A stretch of 64,000 nt of DNA, taken from Limnohabitans sp. B9-3. Its GTDB lineage: Bacteria; Pseudomonadota; Gammaproteobacteria; Burkholderiales; Burkholderiaceae_C. Each line of letters starts with the position of its first letter. Positions within the stretch are counted from its first letter, which is position 1. The position numbers and the translations under genes are program-made. A model generated the notes under the pieces. That model made no database searches. It was not told where the DNA came from and saw nothing but the letters and a program-made list of their open reading frames with translations. The DNA is taken from positions 62,001 to 126,000 of the forward strand of contig NZ_NESI01000007.1 in NCBI RefSeq assembly GCF_002778325.1. Reading direction: 5' to 3'. Positions 36,414-46,691 of this stretch are shown here, piece by piece.

Positions 36414-38699
36414 ATGAATGAATTGTCTTGCGATATCGGTATTGGAGGCATGACCTGCGCTTCGTGTGTCTCACGCGTGGAGCGCGCCATCGCCAAAGTG
36501 CCGGGGGTGCAATCGGTCAGTGTCAACCTGGCCACGGAGTCAGCGCGCGTGACGTGGGCCGAGTCGGCTACTCGTAGCCGTGATGCGCCAAGTTCGGATG
36601 CAGGCATGGCCCCAGATACCCAAATTCAACAAGCACTCCTGCGTCGTGCCGTGCGTGATGCAGGCTACGAGCCCCTTGCAGCGGAGCATTTAGAGCTGTC
36701 TCCAGCGGGTGCATGGGCAGGTTTCGCGCCTGTGGCCATCGGCTTGCTGCTCAGCGCGCCCTTGGTCTTGCCCATGTTGGGTGATGCTTTGGGCCAGCAC
36801 TGGATGCTGCCCGCGTTGTGGCAATTTTTGCTGGCCACGCCTGTGCAATTCATCCTCGGTGCACGCTTTTACAAAGCCGGTTGGCATGCCTTGCTGGCGG
36901 GCAGTGGGAACATGGATTTGTTGGTCGCTTTGGGCACATCCGCAGGCTGGGCCTTGTCGGTTTGGCTGTGGCTCAGCGCGCCCGCAGGGGCGATGGTGCA
37001 TTTGTATTTTGAAGGTTCAGCCGTGGTGATCACGCTGGTGCTGTTGGGCAAATGGTTGGAAGCACGCGCCAAACGCCAAACCACCGATGCCATTCGCGCG
37101 CTGCACGCCTTGCGCCCTGCCCGCGCACGCGTGATTGGCTTAGATGGTGAAATGGAGATTCCCATCGACGAACTGTTGGTGGCTGACCGCGTGGTGGTGT
37201 TGCCGGGTGAGCGCTTTGCGGCAGATGGCGTGGTGTTGGAAGGTCAAACGCAGGTCGATGAATCGATGTTGACGGGCGAGCCTTTGCCCGTGTCCAAAAC
37301 GGTCAACGGCGTGGTCACCGGTGGCAGCATCAATGGCGACGGGCGCGTGGTGGTCAAAGTCACGGCGACGGGCACAGCCACCGTGCTGGCCAACATCATC
37401 CGTTGGGTGGAAGACGCCCAAGCGGCCAAGGCGCCCATTCAGCGTTTGGTAGACCAAGTGTCTGCGGTCTTCGTGCCGGTGGTGTTGGTGTTGGCCGTGT
37501 GCACCTTGGGCGGCTGGTGGTGGACGGGGCACAGCGTGGAGGTGTCGTTGATCCATGCGGTGGCGGTGCTGGTCATCGCCTGCCCCTGTGCCCTGGGTTT
37601 GGCCACGCCTGCGGCCATCATGGCGGGCACCGGTGTGGCGGCGAAATTCGGCATTCTGATCAAAGATGCTCAAGCGTTAGAGATTGCGCACCGCGTGGAC
37701 ACGGTGGCCTTTGACAAAACGGGAACGCTCACGATTGGACAGCCACGCTTGCTTTCTCTTTCGGTGGTCGATGAACTTCAACCCGGCGACTCTTTCAATG
37801 CGGCTTGGTTGGCTCTCACCGCCAGCCTGCAAAGTGGCAGCGAACATCCCTTGGCGCACGCCGTGGTGCAAGCGGCCAAAGCCCAAGTGTTGAGCCTGAC
37901 ATCGCCCACCGATGTGCGTGCCGTGCCCGGCTTTGGCAGCGAGGGCACCGTCGGAGGTCGGGCCTTGTTGTTAGGCAGCCTGCGCTGGATGGACGTGTTG
38001 CAGGTCCCAGAAGGTCCCTGGCGAGCGCAAGCGGCCGTATTGCAAGCGGCGGGCGCCTCTGTATCGGTTTTGGTCGAACGCGCGCCACAGGGCCTCCTAG
38101 CCCGTGCCGTGCTGGCTTTTGGTGACGAACCCAAGCCGGGTGTGCAAGTGGCCTTGGCCCAACTGCGCGAGCGTGGTTTGCGTTTGGTCATGATTTCTGG
38201 CGACAACGCGGGCGCAGCGCAAGCCATGGCCGCCCGTTTGGGCCTGCGTCCTGACGAAGTGCATGCCAACGTCATGCCCGGCGACAAGGCTGCGTTGGTG
38301 CGTCAACTTCAACAAAACGACGACGGCCCTCCGCATGTGGTGGCTTTTGTGGGCGATGGCATCAACGACGCGCCAGCCTTGGCCGCCGCCGATGTGGGCC
38401 TCGCCATGGCCAATGTGAGTGTGCATGGCCAAGGCGGTGGCACGGATGTGGCCATGAACGCCGCAGGCATCACGCTGATGCGCGGTGATGTGGCGTTGGT
38501 GGCCGGTGCGCTTGACATTTCGGCGCGCACCGTCGCCAAGATTCGGGAAAACCTGTTTTGGGCCTTTGCCTACAACGCGGCAGGCATTCCGCTGGCTGCC
38601 ATGGGTTACCTGAGCCCTGTGGTGGCGGCTGCGGCCATGGCGCTGAGCTCGGTCAGCGTCATGACCAATGCCTTGTTGCTCAAGCGGTGGAAGCCTTAA
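36414..38699 (+). CDS. copA: copper-translocating P1B-type ATPase
   Basis: A 761-aa P-type ATPase. One N-terminal HMA domain (GMTCASC, residues 12-18), eight expected membrane helices, TGE loop (residue 288), the CPC metal site (390-392), phosphorylation site DKTGT (Asp434), [18 protein letters not shown], and [10 protein letters not shown] in helix 7. These define a Cu(I)/Ag(I) exporter. The HMA domain has a charged insert (about residues 52-70). Only 33 bases separate it from copZ and no SD is visible before ATG 36414. Confidence 0.94.
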   Translation: MNELSCDIGIGGMTCASCVSRVERAIAKVPGVQSVSVNLATESARVTWAESATRSRDAPSSDAGMAPDTQIQQALLRRAVRDAGYEPLAAEHLELSPAGAWAGFAPVAIGLLLSAPLVLPMLGDALGQHWMLPALWQFLLATPVQFILGARFYKAGWHALLAGSGNMDLLVALGTSAGWALSVWLWLSAPAGAMVHLYFEGSAVVITLVLLGKWLEARAKRQTTDAIRALHALRPARARVIGLDGEMEIPIDELLVADRVVVLPGERFAADGVVLEGQTQVDESMLTGEPLPVSKTVNGVVTGGSINGDGRVVVKVTATGTATVLANIIRWVEDAQAAKAPIQRLVDQVSAVFVPVVLVLAVCTLGGWWWTGHSVEVSLIHAVAVLVIACPCALGLATPAAIMAGTGVAAKFGILIKDAQALEIAHRVDTVAFDKTGTLTIGQPRLLSLSVVDELQPGDSFNAAWLALTASLQSGSEHPLAHAVVQAAKAQVLSLTSPTDVRAVPGFGSEGTVGGRALLLGSLRWMDVLQVPEGPWRAQAAVLQAAGASVSVLVERAPQGLLARAVLAFGDEPKPGVQVALAQLRERGLRLVMISGDNAGAAQAMAARLGLRPDEVHANVMPGDKAALVRQLQQNDDGPPHVVAFVGDGINDAPALAAADVGLAMANVSVHGQGGGTDVAMNAAGITLMRGDVALVAGALDISARTVAKIRENLFWAFAYNAAGIPLAAMGYLSPVVAAAAMALSSVSVMTNALLLKRWKP

Positions 38700-38700
38700 A

Positions 38701-38736
38701 GCAAAAAGCTACAGCAGGGCTGCTGTGGCTTTTTGC
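38701..38736. terminator. long bidirectional terminator between copA and czcA
   Basis: Two 17-base arms, 38701-38717 and 38720-38736, pair with a single G-U or mismatch and a two-base centre. Both ends are GCAAAAAGC/GCTTTTTGC, so A and T tracts are available to stop transcription from both copA (plus) and the czcCBA operon (minus). Confidence 0.85.
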
Positions 38737-38752
38737 ATCGTGTTGAAGCGGT

Positions 38753-41700
38753 TTAGGCTTCTTTGGGCGCATGCAAGGGCTTGTTCGAGAACCAAGCCAC
38801 ATACAGCGCAGGCAACACCACCAAAGTCAGCAGTGTCGCGGTAAACAAGCCGCCGATCACGACAATCGCCAAGGGTCGTTGAGTTTCAGAGCCAATGTCG
38901 TGGCTCAGCGCCATGGGCAGCAAGCCCAAAGCCGCCAGCATAGCGGTCATCAAGACCGTGCGCAAACGTTGCAACGCGCCCTCTTTGACAGCGTCAATCA
39001 CGGTGTAGCCCGCGTTGCGCAGTTGTTGAAAGACCGACAGCATCACCACCCCGTTGAGCACCGCTTGCCCCGACAGCGCAATGAAGCCAATCGCCGCCGA
39101 TACCGACAGAGGAATGCTGAACATCCACAGCGCCACAAAGCCGCCAATCAGCGCTAAGGGCACGTTGATCAAAATCAGCCCGGCGGTTTTGAACGAGCCA
39201 AATGCGTCGAACAGCAGCACAAAAATCAACAGCAGCGAGATGGGCACCACCACGCCCAAGCGTTGCATGGCGCGCTCTTGGTTCTCGAATTCGCCGGACC
39301 AGGTGACGGCGTAGTTGTCGGCCACTTTCACATTTTTCTCGACGCGTGCCTTCATGTCTGCCACGACCGATCCCATGTCGCGACCTTTGACAAAGATGCC
39401 AATCGCCATCGTGCGACGTCCTGCTTCGCGGGCGATGTTCATCGCGCCACTGCCTTGGCGAATGGTGGCTACGTTTTCTAGCGTGGCGTAGCCGCCGCCG
39501 GGCAGTGCAATAGGTGTGGTTGCCAAGTTGGCGACAGTGCGTCTGTCGCCAGACAAGCGCAGCACCACGGTGAACTTGCGTTCGCCTTCCCAAATTTGGG
39601 TGGTGGCGCGTCCGGCCAATGCCGATTCGATCACGTCCTGAATGTCACCCACGTTGAGGCCCAAACGCGCCGCGCGGTCACGGTCGATGTCGACAATGAG
39701 TTGAGGCACCTCGCCCAAGCGGTCAATCTCAGCGCGTTGCACACCCACAACGTGCTTGAACTCGCGTTGCATGGCTTCGGTGGTGCGGCGCAGTTCGCCC
39801 AAATCATCCCCCGAAACCTTGACCACGATTTGGCCCTTGATCTGCGAAATCGATTCCAGCACGTTGTCGCGAATCGGCATCGAGAACGCAGGGTCGACGC
39901 CGGGGATGATGGCCAGTTTTTGGTCCATCTCTTCAATCAGCAAATCACGCGTCATGCCTTTGCGCCATTCCTCGACGGGCTTCACATCCACAAACACCTC
40001 CGCCATGCTGAGGGTTTTTGGGTCGGTGCCATCTTCGGGCTGACCAGCTTTAGAAACGACGGTGCGTACTTCAGGAATGGTCATCAGTTGCAAGCGCGCC
40101 TTGCGCAGCACCTTGGCGGCTTCTTCCTGCGAGACGCTGGCGGGCATGTCCCAGTTGACCCAGAACGTGCCTTCGTTGAGTTCCGGCAAAAACTCCGAGC
40201 CTAAATGCGCCGCTGCTACGACGGACAAGGCAAAACCACTCAAGGCAATCGCCACCACTTGGCGCGGTTTGTCGATGGCCCAGCTTAGCACTGGCTCGTA
40301 AACGCGCTTGGCCCAAGACACTAAGCCGTTGTCGCCGTGTGGAATGCCTTTGCGCAGCATCCAGTAGGAGAGCAAAGGCACGAGCGTGAGTGAGAAGATC
40401 AAGGCGCCAATCAGCGCCGTTGTCACTGACAACGCCATAGGCTGAAAGATGCGGCCCTCATGGCGTTGCAACGCAAAAATAGGGATGTGCGCCGCAATGA
40501 TGATGAGCATCGAAAACACGGTGGGGCGGCCGACCTCGCTCGCAGCGTTGGTGATGAGGGCGCGCCGCTCCTTTTCGTTCATGCCTTCACCGCGTTGCGC
40601 CAAGCGGTGCATGATGTTTTCCACCACGATGACCGCACCGTCGACGATGATGCCGAAGTCCATGGCGCCCAAGCTCAGCAAGTTGGCAGGCACACCCAAA
40701 ATTTTCAGGCCCAAAAAAGTCGACAGTAAGGCAAGTGGGATGACGATCACCACTGCCAATGAGGCACGCATGTTTGACAAAAACAGATACAGCACTAGCG
40801 ACACCAGCAGCGCGCCTTCGACCAAATTTTTGAAAACCGTGGTGAGGGTTTTGTCCATCAGCCAAGTGCGGTCGTAAAACGGGACGATTTGCACGCCTTT
40901 TGGCAACACGCGTTTGTTGAGGTCGTCAATTTTTTCTTTCACGCCCTTCAACACCACGCTGGGGTTTTCACCTTTGCGCATGATGATGATGCCCGTCACC
41001 ACATCGTCATCCATGTCTTGGCCCACGGTGCCTAAGCGTGGTACAGCGCCTATGGCGACACGGGCTACATCGCGCACCAGCACGGGGGTGTTTCCACGTG
41101 AAGTCACGACGATGGTGCCAATGTCATCCGCCGAGTGCAGCAAACCGATACCGCGAATGGCGAACTGTTGCGCGCCCTGTGCCACGTAGCTGCCGCCCGC
41201 GTTGGCATTGCCTCGGCCCAAGGCCTCTTGCAGGTCTTGCAAGGTGAGTTTGAAGGCGCGCAGTTTTTGTAAATCAGGCTGTACTTCGTATTGTTTGATG
41301 AAGCCGCCCATGCCCACCACGTCGGCCACGCCCGGGATCTGGCGCAAGGTGCGTTCTACGGTCCAGTCTTGGATCGTTCGTAAGTCGGTGGAGGTTTTGC
41401 CGTCGCCTTTGAGGCGGTAACGCATGACTTCACCCACGGGGGTGGCGTTGGGCATCACGTTGGCTTGAACGCCGGGCGGCAAGTCCACGCCGCTCAGTCG
41501 TTCGTTGACTTGTTGACGCGCTAAGTTGACTTCTGCTTTGTCATCGTAGGTGACCACGGTAAAGGACAAACCAAACTGTGTGTGCGAAAACACGCGAATC
41601 GAGTTCGGTAGTCCGGAGAGGGCAACCTCGATGGGCAAAGACACTTCTTTTTCGACCTCTTCGGCGGCGCGTCCTGGGTAGAGCGCGATCACCGTCACTT

Positions 41701-41833
41701 GCGTGTCGGTGACGTCGGGAAAGGCTTCGACAGACAGGTTTTTAAAGGCGAATACGCCCGCCATCACAAAGAGCAAGGTGCCCAGCAGGATGAACAGCGG
41801 CTGGTTCAGCGCGTAGTGAATCAGGCGCTTCAT
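38753..41833 (-). CDS. czcA: heavy-metal efflux RND transporter, CzcA-type
   Basis: A 1026-aa inner-membrane RND pump of the heavy-metal efflux family with 12 membrane segments and two periplasmic loops. The helix 4 signature DFGIIVDGAVIVVEN (from residue 392) is the form associated with Zn/Co/Cd or Co/Ni pumps; Cu/Ag pumps of the CusA/SilA type have AIG...DAA instead. The pump binds the membrane fusion protein (overlap 4 bases) and the outer-membrane factor encoded upstream. The metal is inferred from motif only. Confidence 0.92.
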   Translation of the reverse strand: MKRLIHYALNQPLFILLGTLLFVMAGVFAFKNLSVEAFPDVTDTQVTVIALYPGRAAEEVEKEVSLPIEVALSGLPNSIRVFSHTQFGLSFTVVTYDDKAEVNLARQQVNERLSGVDLPPGVQANVMPNATPVGEVMRYRLKGDGKTSTDLRTIQDWTVERTLRQIPGVADVVGMGGFIKQYEVQPDLQKLRAFKLTLQDLQEALGRGNANAGGSYVAQGAQQFAIRGIGLLHSADDIGTIVVTSRGNTPVLVRDVARVAIGAVPRLGTVGQDMDDDVVTGIIIMRKGENPSVVLKGVKEKIDDLNKRVLPKGVQIVPFYDRTWLMDKTLTTVFKNLVEGALLVSLVLYLFLSNMRASLAVVIVIPLALLSTFLGLKILGVPANLLSLGAMDFGIIVDGAVIVVENIMHRLAQRGEGMNEKERRALITNAASEVGRPTVFSMLIIIAAHIPIFALQRHEGRIFQPMALSVTTALIGALIFSLTLVPLLSYWMLRKGIPHGDNGLVSWAKRVYEPVLSWAIDKPRQVVAIALSGFALSVVAAAHLGSEFLPELNEGTFWVNWDMPASVSQEEAAKVLRKARLQLMTIPEVRTVVSKAGQPEDGTDPKTLSMAEVFVDVKPVEEWRKGMTRDLLIEEMDQKLAIIPGVDPAFSMPIRDNVLESISQIKGQIVVKVSGDDLGELRRTTEAMQREFKHVVGVQRAEIDRLGEVPQLIVDIDRDRAARLGLNVGDIQDVIESALAGRATTQIWEGERKFTVVLRLSGDRRTVANLATTPIALPGGGYATLENVATIRQGSGAMNIAREAGRRTMAIGIFVKGRDMGSVVADMKARVEKNVKVADNYAVTWSGEFENQERAMQRLGVVVPISLLLIFVLLFDAFGSFKTAGLILINVPLALIGGFVALWMFSIPLSVSAAIGFIALSGQAVLNGVVMLSVFQQLRNAGYTVIDAVKEGALQRLRTVLMTAMLAALGLLPMALSHDIGSETQRPLAIVVIGGLFTATLLTLVVLPALYVAWFSNKPLHAPKEA

Positions 41834-43092
41834 TTTTTCTCTGCCGTGGTGGGCGCCGGCGCTTGTTGGCCCGGTGCGGGCGTTTGCTGCATGGCGTGGT
41901 CTTGCGCGTTGCGGAACTCACGGGCTAACAACAAGCCGTTCTCTTTGACCACCAAATCGCCGGCTTGCAAGCCTTGCACGACCAACACCTCTTGCAGGCC
42001 TTCGTAGCCCAGTTTGACTTGACGGGGCTCAAACACGCCCGGTTCGGTTTGCACATAGGCCCATTGTTCGGTGCCACGCAGCTGCACTGCGCTGGCGGGC
42101 ACCAACACGCCGGCCGCCAGCTTGCGTTCAATTCGGGCGGTGCCCAGCATTTCGGCTTTGAGTTGGCGTTGGGCGTTGTCGATCACGGCCCGAACTTTGA
42201 TGGTGCGTGTGGTGCTGTCAATGAAGTCGCCCGTGGCGGCGATCTTGGCTTGGAAGTTTTGACCAGGGAAGTTGGGCAGGCTCAAGCTGATGCTGGTGCC
42301 CGGCTTGAGCGAGGCCACATCAGACTCGTGCGCGTCAATTTGCACCCACAACACGCTGGGGTCGCTCACCACAAAGAGGGCGGGGTTGCCGGGGCCGCTT
42401 TGGTCGGGGCGCACTTCTTGGCCCGCGCTCAAGTTGCGCTCCACCACCACACCGCGCACGCTCGATGCCAATCCCAGTTGTTGATTCACGCCGGTGCTTG
42501 CGCCGTAGAGGCTGGTACGGGCTTGTGCGCGTGCCACTTCGGCTTGGGCGCGTGCAGCCTCCGCTTCGGCGAGCTCGAGGTCTTTGCGCGACACGATGCC
42601 GGCTTCAAACAGTTCTCGTTGGCGGACCAGGTTGCGCTCGGTCATTCGCGCATCGACTTGGGCTTTGGCGGTGTCGGCTTGGGCCGCGCCAAACTCGGGC
42701 GATGCCAAGGTGGCCAGCACTTGACCCACTTGCACGCTTTGGCCAATGTCGGCTTTGAGCTGCGCCACGCGCCCTGCAAACGCGGGGTAGATGCGTTGGG
42801 TGCGCTCTTCGTTCCACACCAAACGCGCGGGCAACTCAATGGTCACGCTTTGTGCGGCCACGGCAGGTGCTGTGCCCAGCAAGGCGATTTGTGGGTGACC
42901 GGCGGGAAAGCGCAGCTGTTGACCTTGCACGATGGGTTGAGGCGTGGCGGCGGCGTGTGGCGCCTCTTGTCCGCTCAGGCTGTAACCCAAGACCAATAAG
43001 GCGATCACGGCGGCGATGGCGCTGTAGCGTTTGGTCGGGGTGTTCAGGAAAGAGGTGTTTGTGTCGCTCATGGCGTTTTTGTGTTCAGACAT
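41830..43092 (-). CDS. czcB: RND efflux membrane fusion protein, CzcB-like
   Basis: A 420-aa periplasmic adaptor: an N-terminal membrane anchor (YSAIAAVIALLVLGYSL), barrel-sandwich and alpha-hairpin parts (AGRVAQLKADIGQSVQVGQVLATLASPEFGAAQADTAKAQVDARMTERNLVRQRELFEAG), beta-barrel and membrane-proximal domains, and a Pro/Ala/Gln/Lys-rich C-terminus. Two alternative Met starts lie close together (MSEHKNAMSDTN). No His-rich metal-binding extension is seen. It links the RND pump to the outer-membrane channel. Confidence 0.9.
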   Translation of the reverse strand: MSEHKNAMSDTNTSFLNTPTKRYSAIAAVIALLVLGYSLSGQEAPHAAATPQPIVQGQQLRFPAGHPQIALLGTAPAVAAQSVTIELPARLVWNEERTQRIYPAFAGRVAQLKADIGQSVQVGQVLATLASPEFGAAQADTAKAQVDARMTERNLVRQRELFEAGIVSRKDLELAEAEAARAQAEVARAQARTSLYGASTGVNQQLGLASSVRGVVVERNLSAGQEVRPDQSGPGNPALFVVSDPSVLWVQIDAHESDVASLKPGTSISLSLPNFPGQNFQAKIAATGDFIDSTTRTIKVRAVIDNAQRQLKAEMLGTARIERKLAAGVLVPASAVQLRGTEQWAYVQTEPGVFEPRQVKLGYEGLQEVLVVQGLQAGDLVVKENGLLLAREFRNAQDHAMQQTPAPGQQAPAPTTAEKK

Positions 43093-43101
43093 GGTGTTCT
43101 T

Positions 43102-44451
43102 TTAGCGGCTGATGTTGGCGGTACGCAGGTCCCAGACCACGCTGGATTTGGCAAAGTCGGTGCGCGCAAGGGTTGCTTCAATCAAGGTATTGCGCAGCGT
43201 GCGCCGCGCGTCGATCAAGTCGGTGAGTGATGAAGCGCCTTTGGTGTAAGCCACCTCGGCTTGTTCGGCCACGCGGCGTGCGCGGGGCATGATGTCTTGG
43301 GCGTACAAGGTTTCACGTTGCACCGCGGTGCGCAACTCTTCGAGCAAACGTTGCAATTCAGCGCGTGCGTCTTGTTTGGTTTTTTCGGCGACGTCTTGGG
43401 CTTGGGTGAGCTGTGCTTGAGCGCGGCCAATTTCACCTTCAAAGCCGTAGCCCCATTGCAGCGGCACCGAAAAGCGCAGCTCTAAGCTGCGGCGTGACAC
43501 GCGGGGGTCGTGGTCCAAGCTGCTGCCGACGGTGACATCGGCTTTCTTTTGTGACATGGCGAGGTCGAGGCTGGCTTGCGCGGCTGCGACCCGCTCCAGC
43601 GCCGCTTTGACATCGGGGCGTTGCTCGACCCATGTTTCGGGGATGTTGCTGCTCAATGGGGCGGTTGGCAATGCGGGCCAATCGGCGGCGATGTGCCACC
43701 GTGTGAGGTCAACGCGTAAGGCGGTCAGTTGACCGAGCAGCAAAAGGGCGCGTTGTTGGTCGAGCTGCGCGCTGTGGGCATCGGCTTGGGCGCGTTGGGC
43801 CTCGATTTCGAGGCGTGCGGTGTCTTGTGCCGACAAGTCTCCAGCCTTCAAGCGCAGGCCTGCACTTTTGGCCAGCATCAAGGCGCTGTTGGCGAGCGCG
43901 TGCATTTCGCGGTTGCGTTCTCGTGCGGCCAGCAAATCAAAGTAGGCCGACGCGGCACCGGCCTGTTGCACCTGCACCATGTCTTGCAGGTCTGCTTGTG
44001 CGGCATTGGCCAAACGACCCGCGCTTTGGGTGCGCAAGGCGCGTTTGCTGCCGCGTTCCCAGGTCCAGTCAATGCCGCCTGATTTGTCGATGTTTTTTTG
44101 CCCAAAAGGACCGGGGCCGATGCCTTGGTTGCCGTTCACGCCGCTGTCTAAATACATCTGGCTGGTTTTGGCGTTGAAGATGGGAAAGGGCGCGCGGTCG
44201 GCGGCCAGCACGTCGGCTTTGGCGGCTTCAGCGGCTTGGCGCGTGATGGCGACGTCGAAGTTGTTGCGGGCTGCTTCTAAGACGCGGGTCAGGCCCAAGG
44301 TTTCTGTGTGCGTTTGTGCCATGGCTTGGCCTTGGCTCAAGCTCAAGGCGGTGACGATGACGGCGGTCCATGTCGCAGCCACGGCGGTGCGCAACGAGTG
44401 GTGGGATGCTGCCCGTAAACGGCTTAGGCGTAGGTTATGTCGTATGCTCAT
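43102..44451 (-). CDS. czcC: RND efflux outer-membrane factor, CzcC/TolC-like
   Basis: A 449-aa outer-membrane efflux protein. I start it at MSIRHNLRLS (44451), which gives a long signal peptide ending SQGQAMAQ; an extended open frame upstream covers the response-regulator gene and is unlikely. Two OEP repeats are visible as long amphipathic helices (EIEAQRAQADAHSAQLDQQRALLLLGQLTALRVDL; GRAQAQLTQAQDVAEKTKQDARAELQRLLEELRTAVQ). First gene of the czcCBA operon, divergent from the two-component genes 84 bases away. Confidence 0.87.
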   Translation of the reverse strand: MSIRHNLRLSRLRAASHHSLRTAVAATWTAVIVTALSLSQGQAMAQTHTETLGLTRVLEAARNNFDVAITRQAAEAAKADVLAADRAPFPIFNAKTSQMYLDSGVNGNQGIGPGPFGQKNIDKSGGIDWTWERGSKRALRTQSAGRLANAAQADLQDMVQVQQAGAASAYFDLLAARERNREMHALANSALMLAKSAGLRLKAGDLSAQDTARLEIEAQRAQADAHSAQLDQQRALLLLGQLTALRVDLTRWHIAADWPALPTAPLSSNIPETWVEQRPDVKAALERVAAAQASLDLAMSQKKADVTVGSSLDHDPRVSRRSLELRFSVPLQWGYGFEGEIGRAQAQLTQAQDVAEKTKQDARAELQRLLEELRTAVQRETLYAQDIMPRARRVAEQAEVAYTKGASSLTDLIDARRTLRNTLIEATLARTDFAKSSVVWDLRTANISR

Positions 44452-44535
44452 CCCCACTTTATCGTCGATGCTGCCTGACCAGTTCCTGACCACGCAGCCC
44501 AACCCTGTCGCCCTAAATCCTGTCTTTTTAAACGC

Positions 44536-45234
44536 GTGCGAATTTTGCTCATTGAAGATGATGCCGTCTTGCAAACGGTGATGCTGCGCAGCTTGAGCGA
44601 TGCGGGTCATCGTGTGGACGCTGCCAGCCACCTCGAAGAGGCCGCGCATTTTTGGCAGGTCCAGAGCTATGACGCTGTGCTGTTGGACTTGAATTTGCCC
44701 TTAAACGGCCAAGCCCATGCCGCCCAAGGCAGCGGTTTGCAATTGCTGCGCAACGCGCGTGCCCGCGGCGACCGCACCCCCGTGCTGGTGTTAACAGCAC
44801 GCAATCGCACCGACGAGCGCATTGCTGGTTTGGATGCAGGTGCCGACGATTACTTGGGCAAGCCCTTTGATTTAGAAGAGGTGGAGGCACGTCTGCGTGC
44901 CTTAGGTCGGCGCGCACAGGGCGCCGACGATGTGGCGCGTGTCGGTCGCTTGGTGCTGCACCGCAAAAATCGCCGCATCTTGCTGGATGAGGACGACTTG
45001 GCCTTGCCCGCACGCGAGTTCGAAGTGTTGTGGGAGCTGATGACGCCGCCGGGTCGGGCCGTCAGCAAGCGCATCTTGTCCGATAAGTTGTCGAGCTTTG
45101 ACGAGTCTTTGGGTGACAACGCGCTGGAGGCGTTCATTTCGCGGTTGCGCAAAAAATTGGCAGACAGCGGTGCCACCATTCGGACCTTGCGCGGCATTGG
45201 TTATGTGTTGGAGGCGCCGCGTGACCCCGCCTGA
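44536..45234 (+). CDS. OmpR-family response regulator (metal-responsive)
   Basis: A 232-aa regulator starting at GTG 44536. Receiver domain with acidic pocket ED (8-9), phosphorylation site Asp51 and Lys109; winged-helix domain with RAVSKRILSDKLSS and FISRLRKKLADSGATIRTLRGIGYVLE. Between DLNLP and the next helix there is an insert of roughly nine residues (NGQAHAAQGSG), longer than usual. Located divergent from czcCBA, it most likely activates that operon in response to the paired kinase, as CzcR/CusR do. Confidence 0.92.
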   Translation: MRILLIEDDAVLQTVMLRSLSDAGHRVDAASHLEEAAHFWQVQSYDAVLLDLNLPLNGQAHAAQGSGLQLLRNARARGDRTPVLVLTARNRTDERIAGLDAGADDYLGKPFDLEEVEARLRALGRRAQGADDVARVGRLVLHRKNRRILLDEDDLALPAREFEVLWELMTPPGRAVSKRILSDKLSSFDESLGDNALEAFISRLRKKLADSGATIRTLRGIGYVLEAPRDPA

Positions 45235-46630
45235 TCGTCTGCGTCTTAAGCCGTCCTTGCGCAACCGGTTGTTGCGCCATGTGTTGCTGCCATTGGCGTT
45301 GACGTGGTTGATGGGTTCGGCTTTGGTGGTGGGGGTGGCCTCGTACTTCATGCAGCAGGCCTATGACCGCGCTCTGCTAGACGATGCTTACTTGGTGGCC
45401 AGCCATGTGCGCCGTTCGGCTGATGTGGACTTGGGTGGCTTGGCGTTGAGTTTGTCGGCGCAAGAGATGAGCACGGTGCTTTTTGACCAAAGTGAGTCCT
45501 TGTTTTTTGCGGTGTTGCGCCCCGACGGCTCGATGTTGGCGGGGCATGCGGGTTTGCGCCCGGCTTCTTTGAGCAGCACGGCGACGCCTCAATTTAGCAC
45601 TTTAGATTACCAAAATAACAAGCTTCGTGGCGTGACCATTCACCGTCAGCAGCCCGCTGATTTTTATGTGGTCATGGCGCAAACCACCGCCAGTCGCGAC
45701 CGCTTGTTGCAGCGTTTGCTGGTGTTCTCAATCGCACCGTTGGTGCTGTTGTTGATGGGTTTGGCTGCTTGGTTGCAACGTGCCATTGAGACCGACTTGG
45801 TCCCCTTGGCCGATTTAGAGCAGGCTTTGGGGCAGCGTGATGCCCGTGACCTCACGCCTGTGCCCGTGTCTGGCAGCACGCGCGACGTGCAGCGTTTGGG
45901 GCAGGCGATCAACGCCCTGTTGGGGCGCATTGCTTTCAGCGTGCGGGCGCAGCGCGAGTTCTCTGGCAACGTGGCGCATGAGTTGCGCACGCCCTTGGCA
46001 GGCATTCGTGCCTTGGCTGATTACGGCTTGCGCCACCCCGATCCGAAGGTGTGGCGCGAACAGTTGGCGGGCATTGCCCAAAGCCAAGCCCGAGCCAGCC
46101 ATTTGGTAGACCAATTGTTGGCGCTGGCCTTGGCGGATGAGTCGCATCAGAGTTTGGTGCAACAGCCGGTTTTTTTAGATGTCTTGGTGCGTGAGGCCGT
46201 GTTGCGCTTTTTGCCCCGCGCTGATGCTGCTCACGTTGATTTGGGCGCGCGTGGTGTTGAGAGCCCCGTGCAGGTGATGGGCAATGCTGCGTTGATCGAG
46301 GGTGTGCTGAATAACCTGTTGGACAACGCTTTGCGCTACGGTCGCGCCGAGGTGGGTGAGAGCCACATCACCGTGTCGGTGGTGCAAGCGCCGCAAGCGG
46401 TGGTGCTGTCGGTGAGCGACAACGGGTTGGGTGTGTCTCAGGCCCAACTCACGCAACTGTCGCGTCGCTGGGTGCAGGGCTCTGCGGGTGAGGCCTTGAA
46501 AGAAGGTTCGGGTTTGGGCTTGGCCATCGTCAGCGAATATGTGCGTTTGTTAGGCGCGCGCGTGACGATGCACAACGATAGCCCCCATGGCCTGCGCGTG
46601 ACGGTCACGTTTGAAACCCCCTCCTTGTAA
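45221..46630 (+). CDS. sensor histidine kinase (metal-responsive)
   Basis: A 469-aa kinase from GTG 45221, preceded by GGAG and overlapping the regulator by 14 bases. Two membrane helices (about 22-45 and 166-186) flank a periplasmic sensor of about 120 residues. A HAMP-like linker leads to HisKA with FSGNVAHELRTPLAG (His253), then the ATPase domain with NNLLDNALRYG, SDNGLGV and GSGLGLAI. It resembles the QseC/CzcS class and pairs with the regulator. The sensor domain has no obvious metal motif. Confidence 0.92.
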   Translation: MTPPDRLRLKPSLRNRLLRHVLLPLALTWLMGSALVVGVASYFMQQAYDRALLDDAYLVASHVRRSADVDLGGLALSLSAQEMSTVLFDQSESLFFAVLRPDGSMLAGHAGLRPASLSSTATPQFSTLDYQNNKLRGVTIHRQQPADFYVVMAQTTASRDRLLQRLLVFSIAPLVLLLMGLAAWLQRAIETDLVPLADLEQALGQRDARDLTPVPVSGSTRDVQRLGQAINALLGRIAFSVRAQREFSGNVAHELRTPLAGIRALADYGLRHPDPKVWREQLAGIAQSQARASHLVDQLLALALADESHQSLVQQPVFLDVLVREAVLRFLPRADAAHVDLGARGVESPVQVMGNAALIEGVLNNLLDNALRYGRAEVGESHITVSVVQAPQAVVLSVSDNGLGVSQAQLTQLSRRWVQGSAGEALKEGSGLGLAIVSEYVRLLGARVTMHNDSPHGLRVTVTFETPSL

Positions 46631-46691
46631 AATTGCGTTCTGCTAGGCAGGGCGGCGCACAGCCCCTGCATCCCCCCAAAGGTTGGTTTTT

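Noticed and set aside
41088..41106. A CACGTG-centred sequence in czcA resembling parS
   Set aside because: The flanks (TTTC-CACGTG-AAGT) are shifted by one base on the left and do not match the 16-base palindrome.
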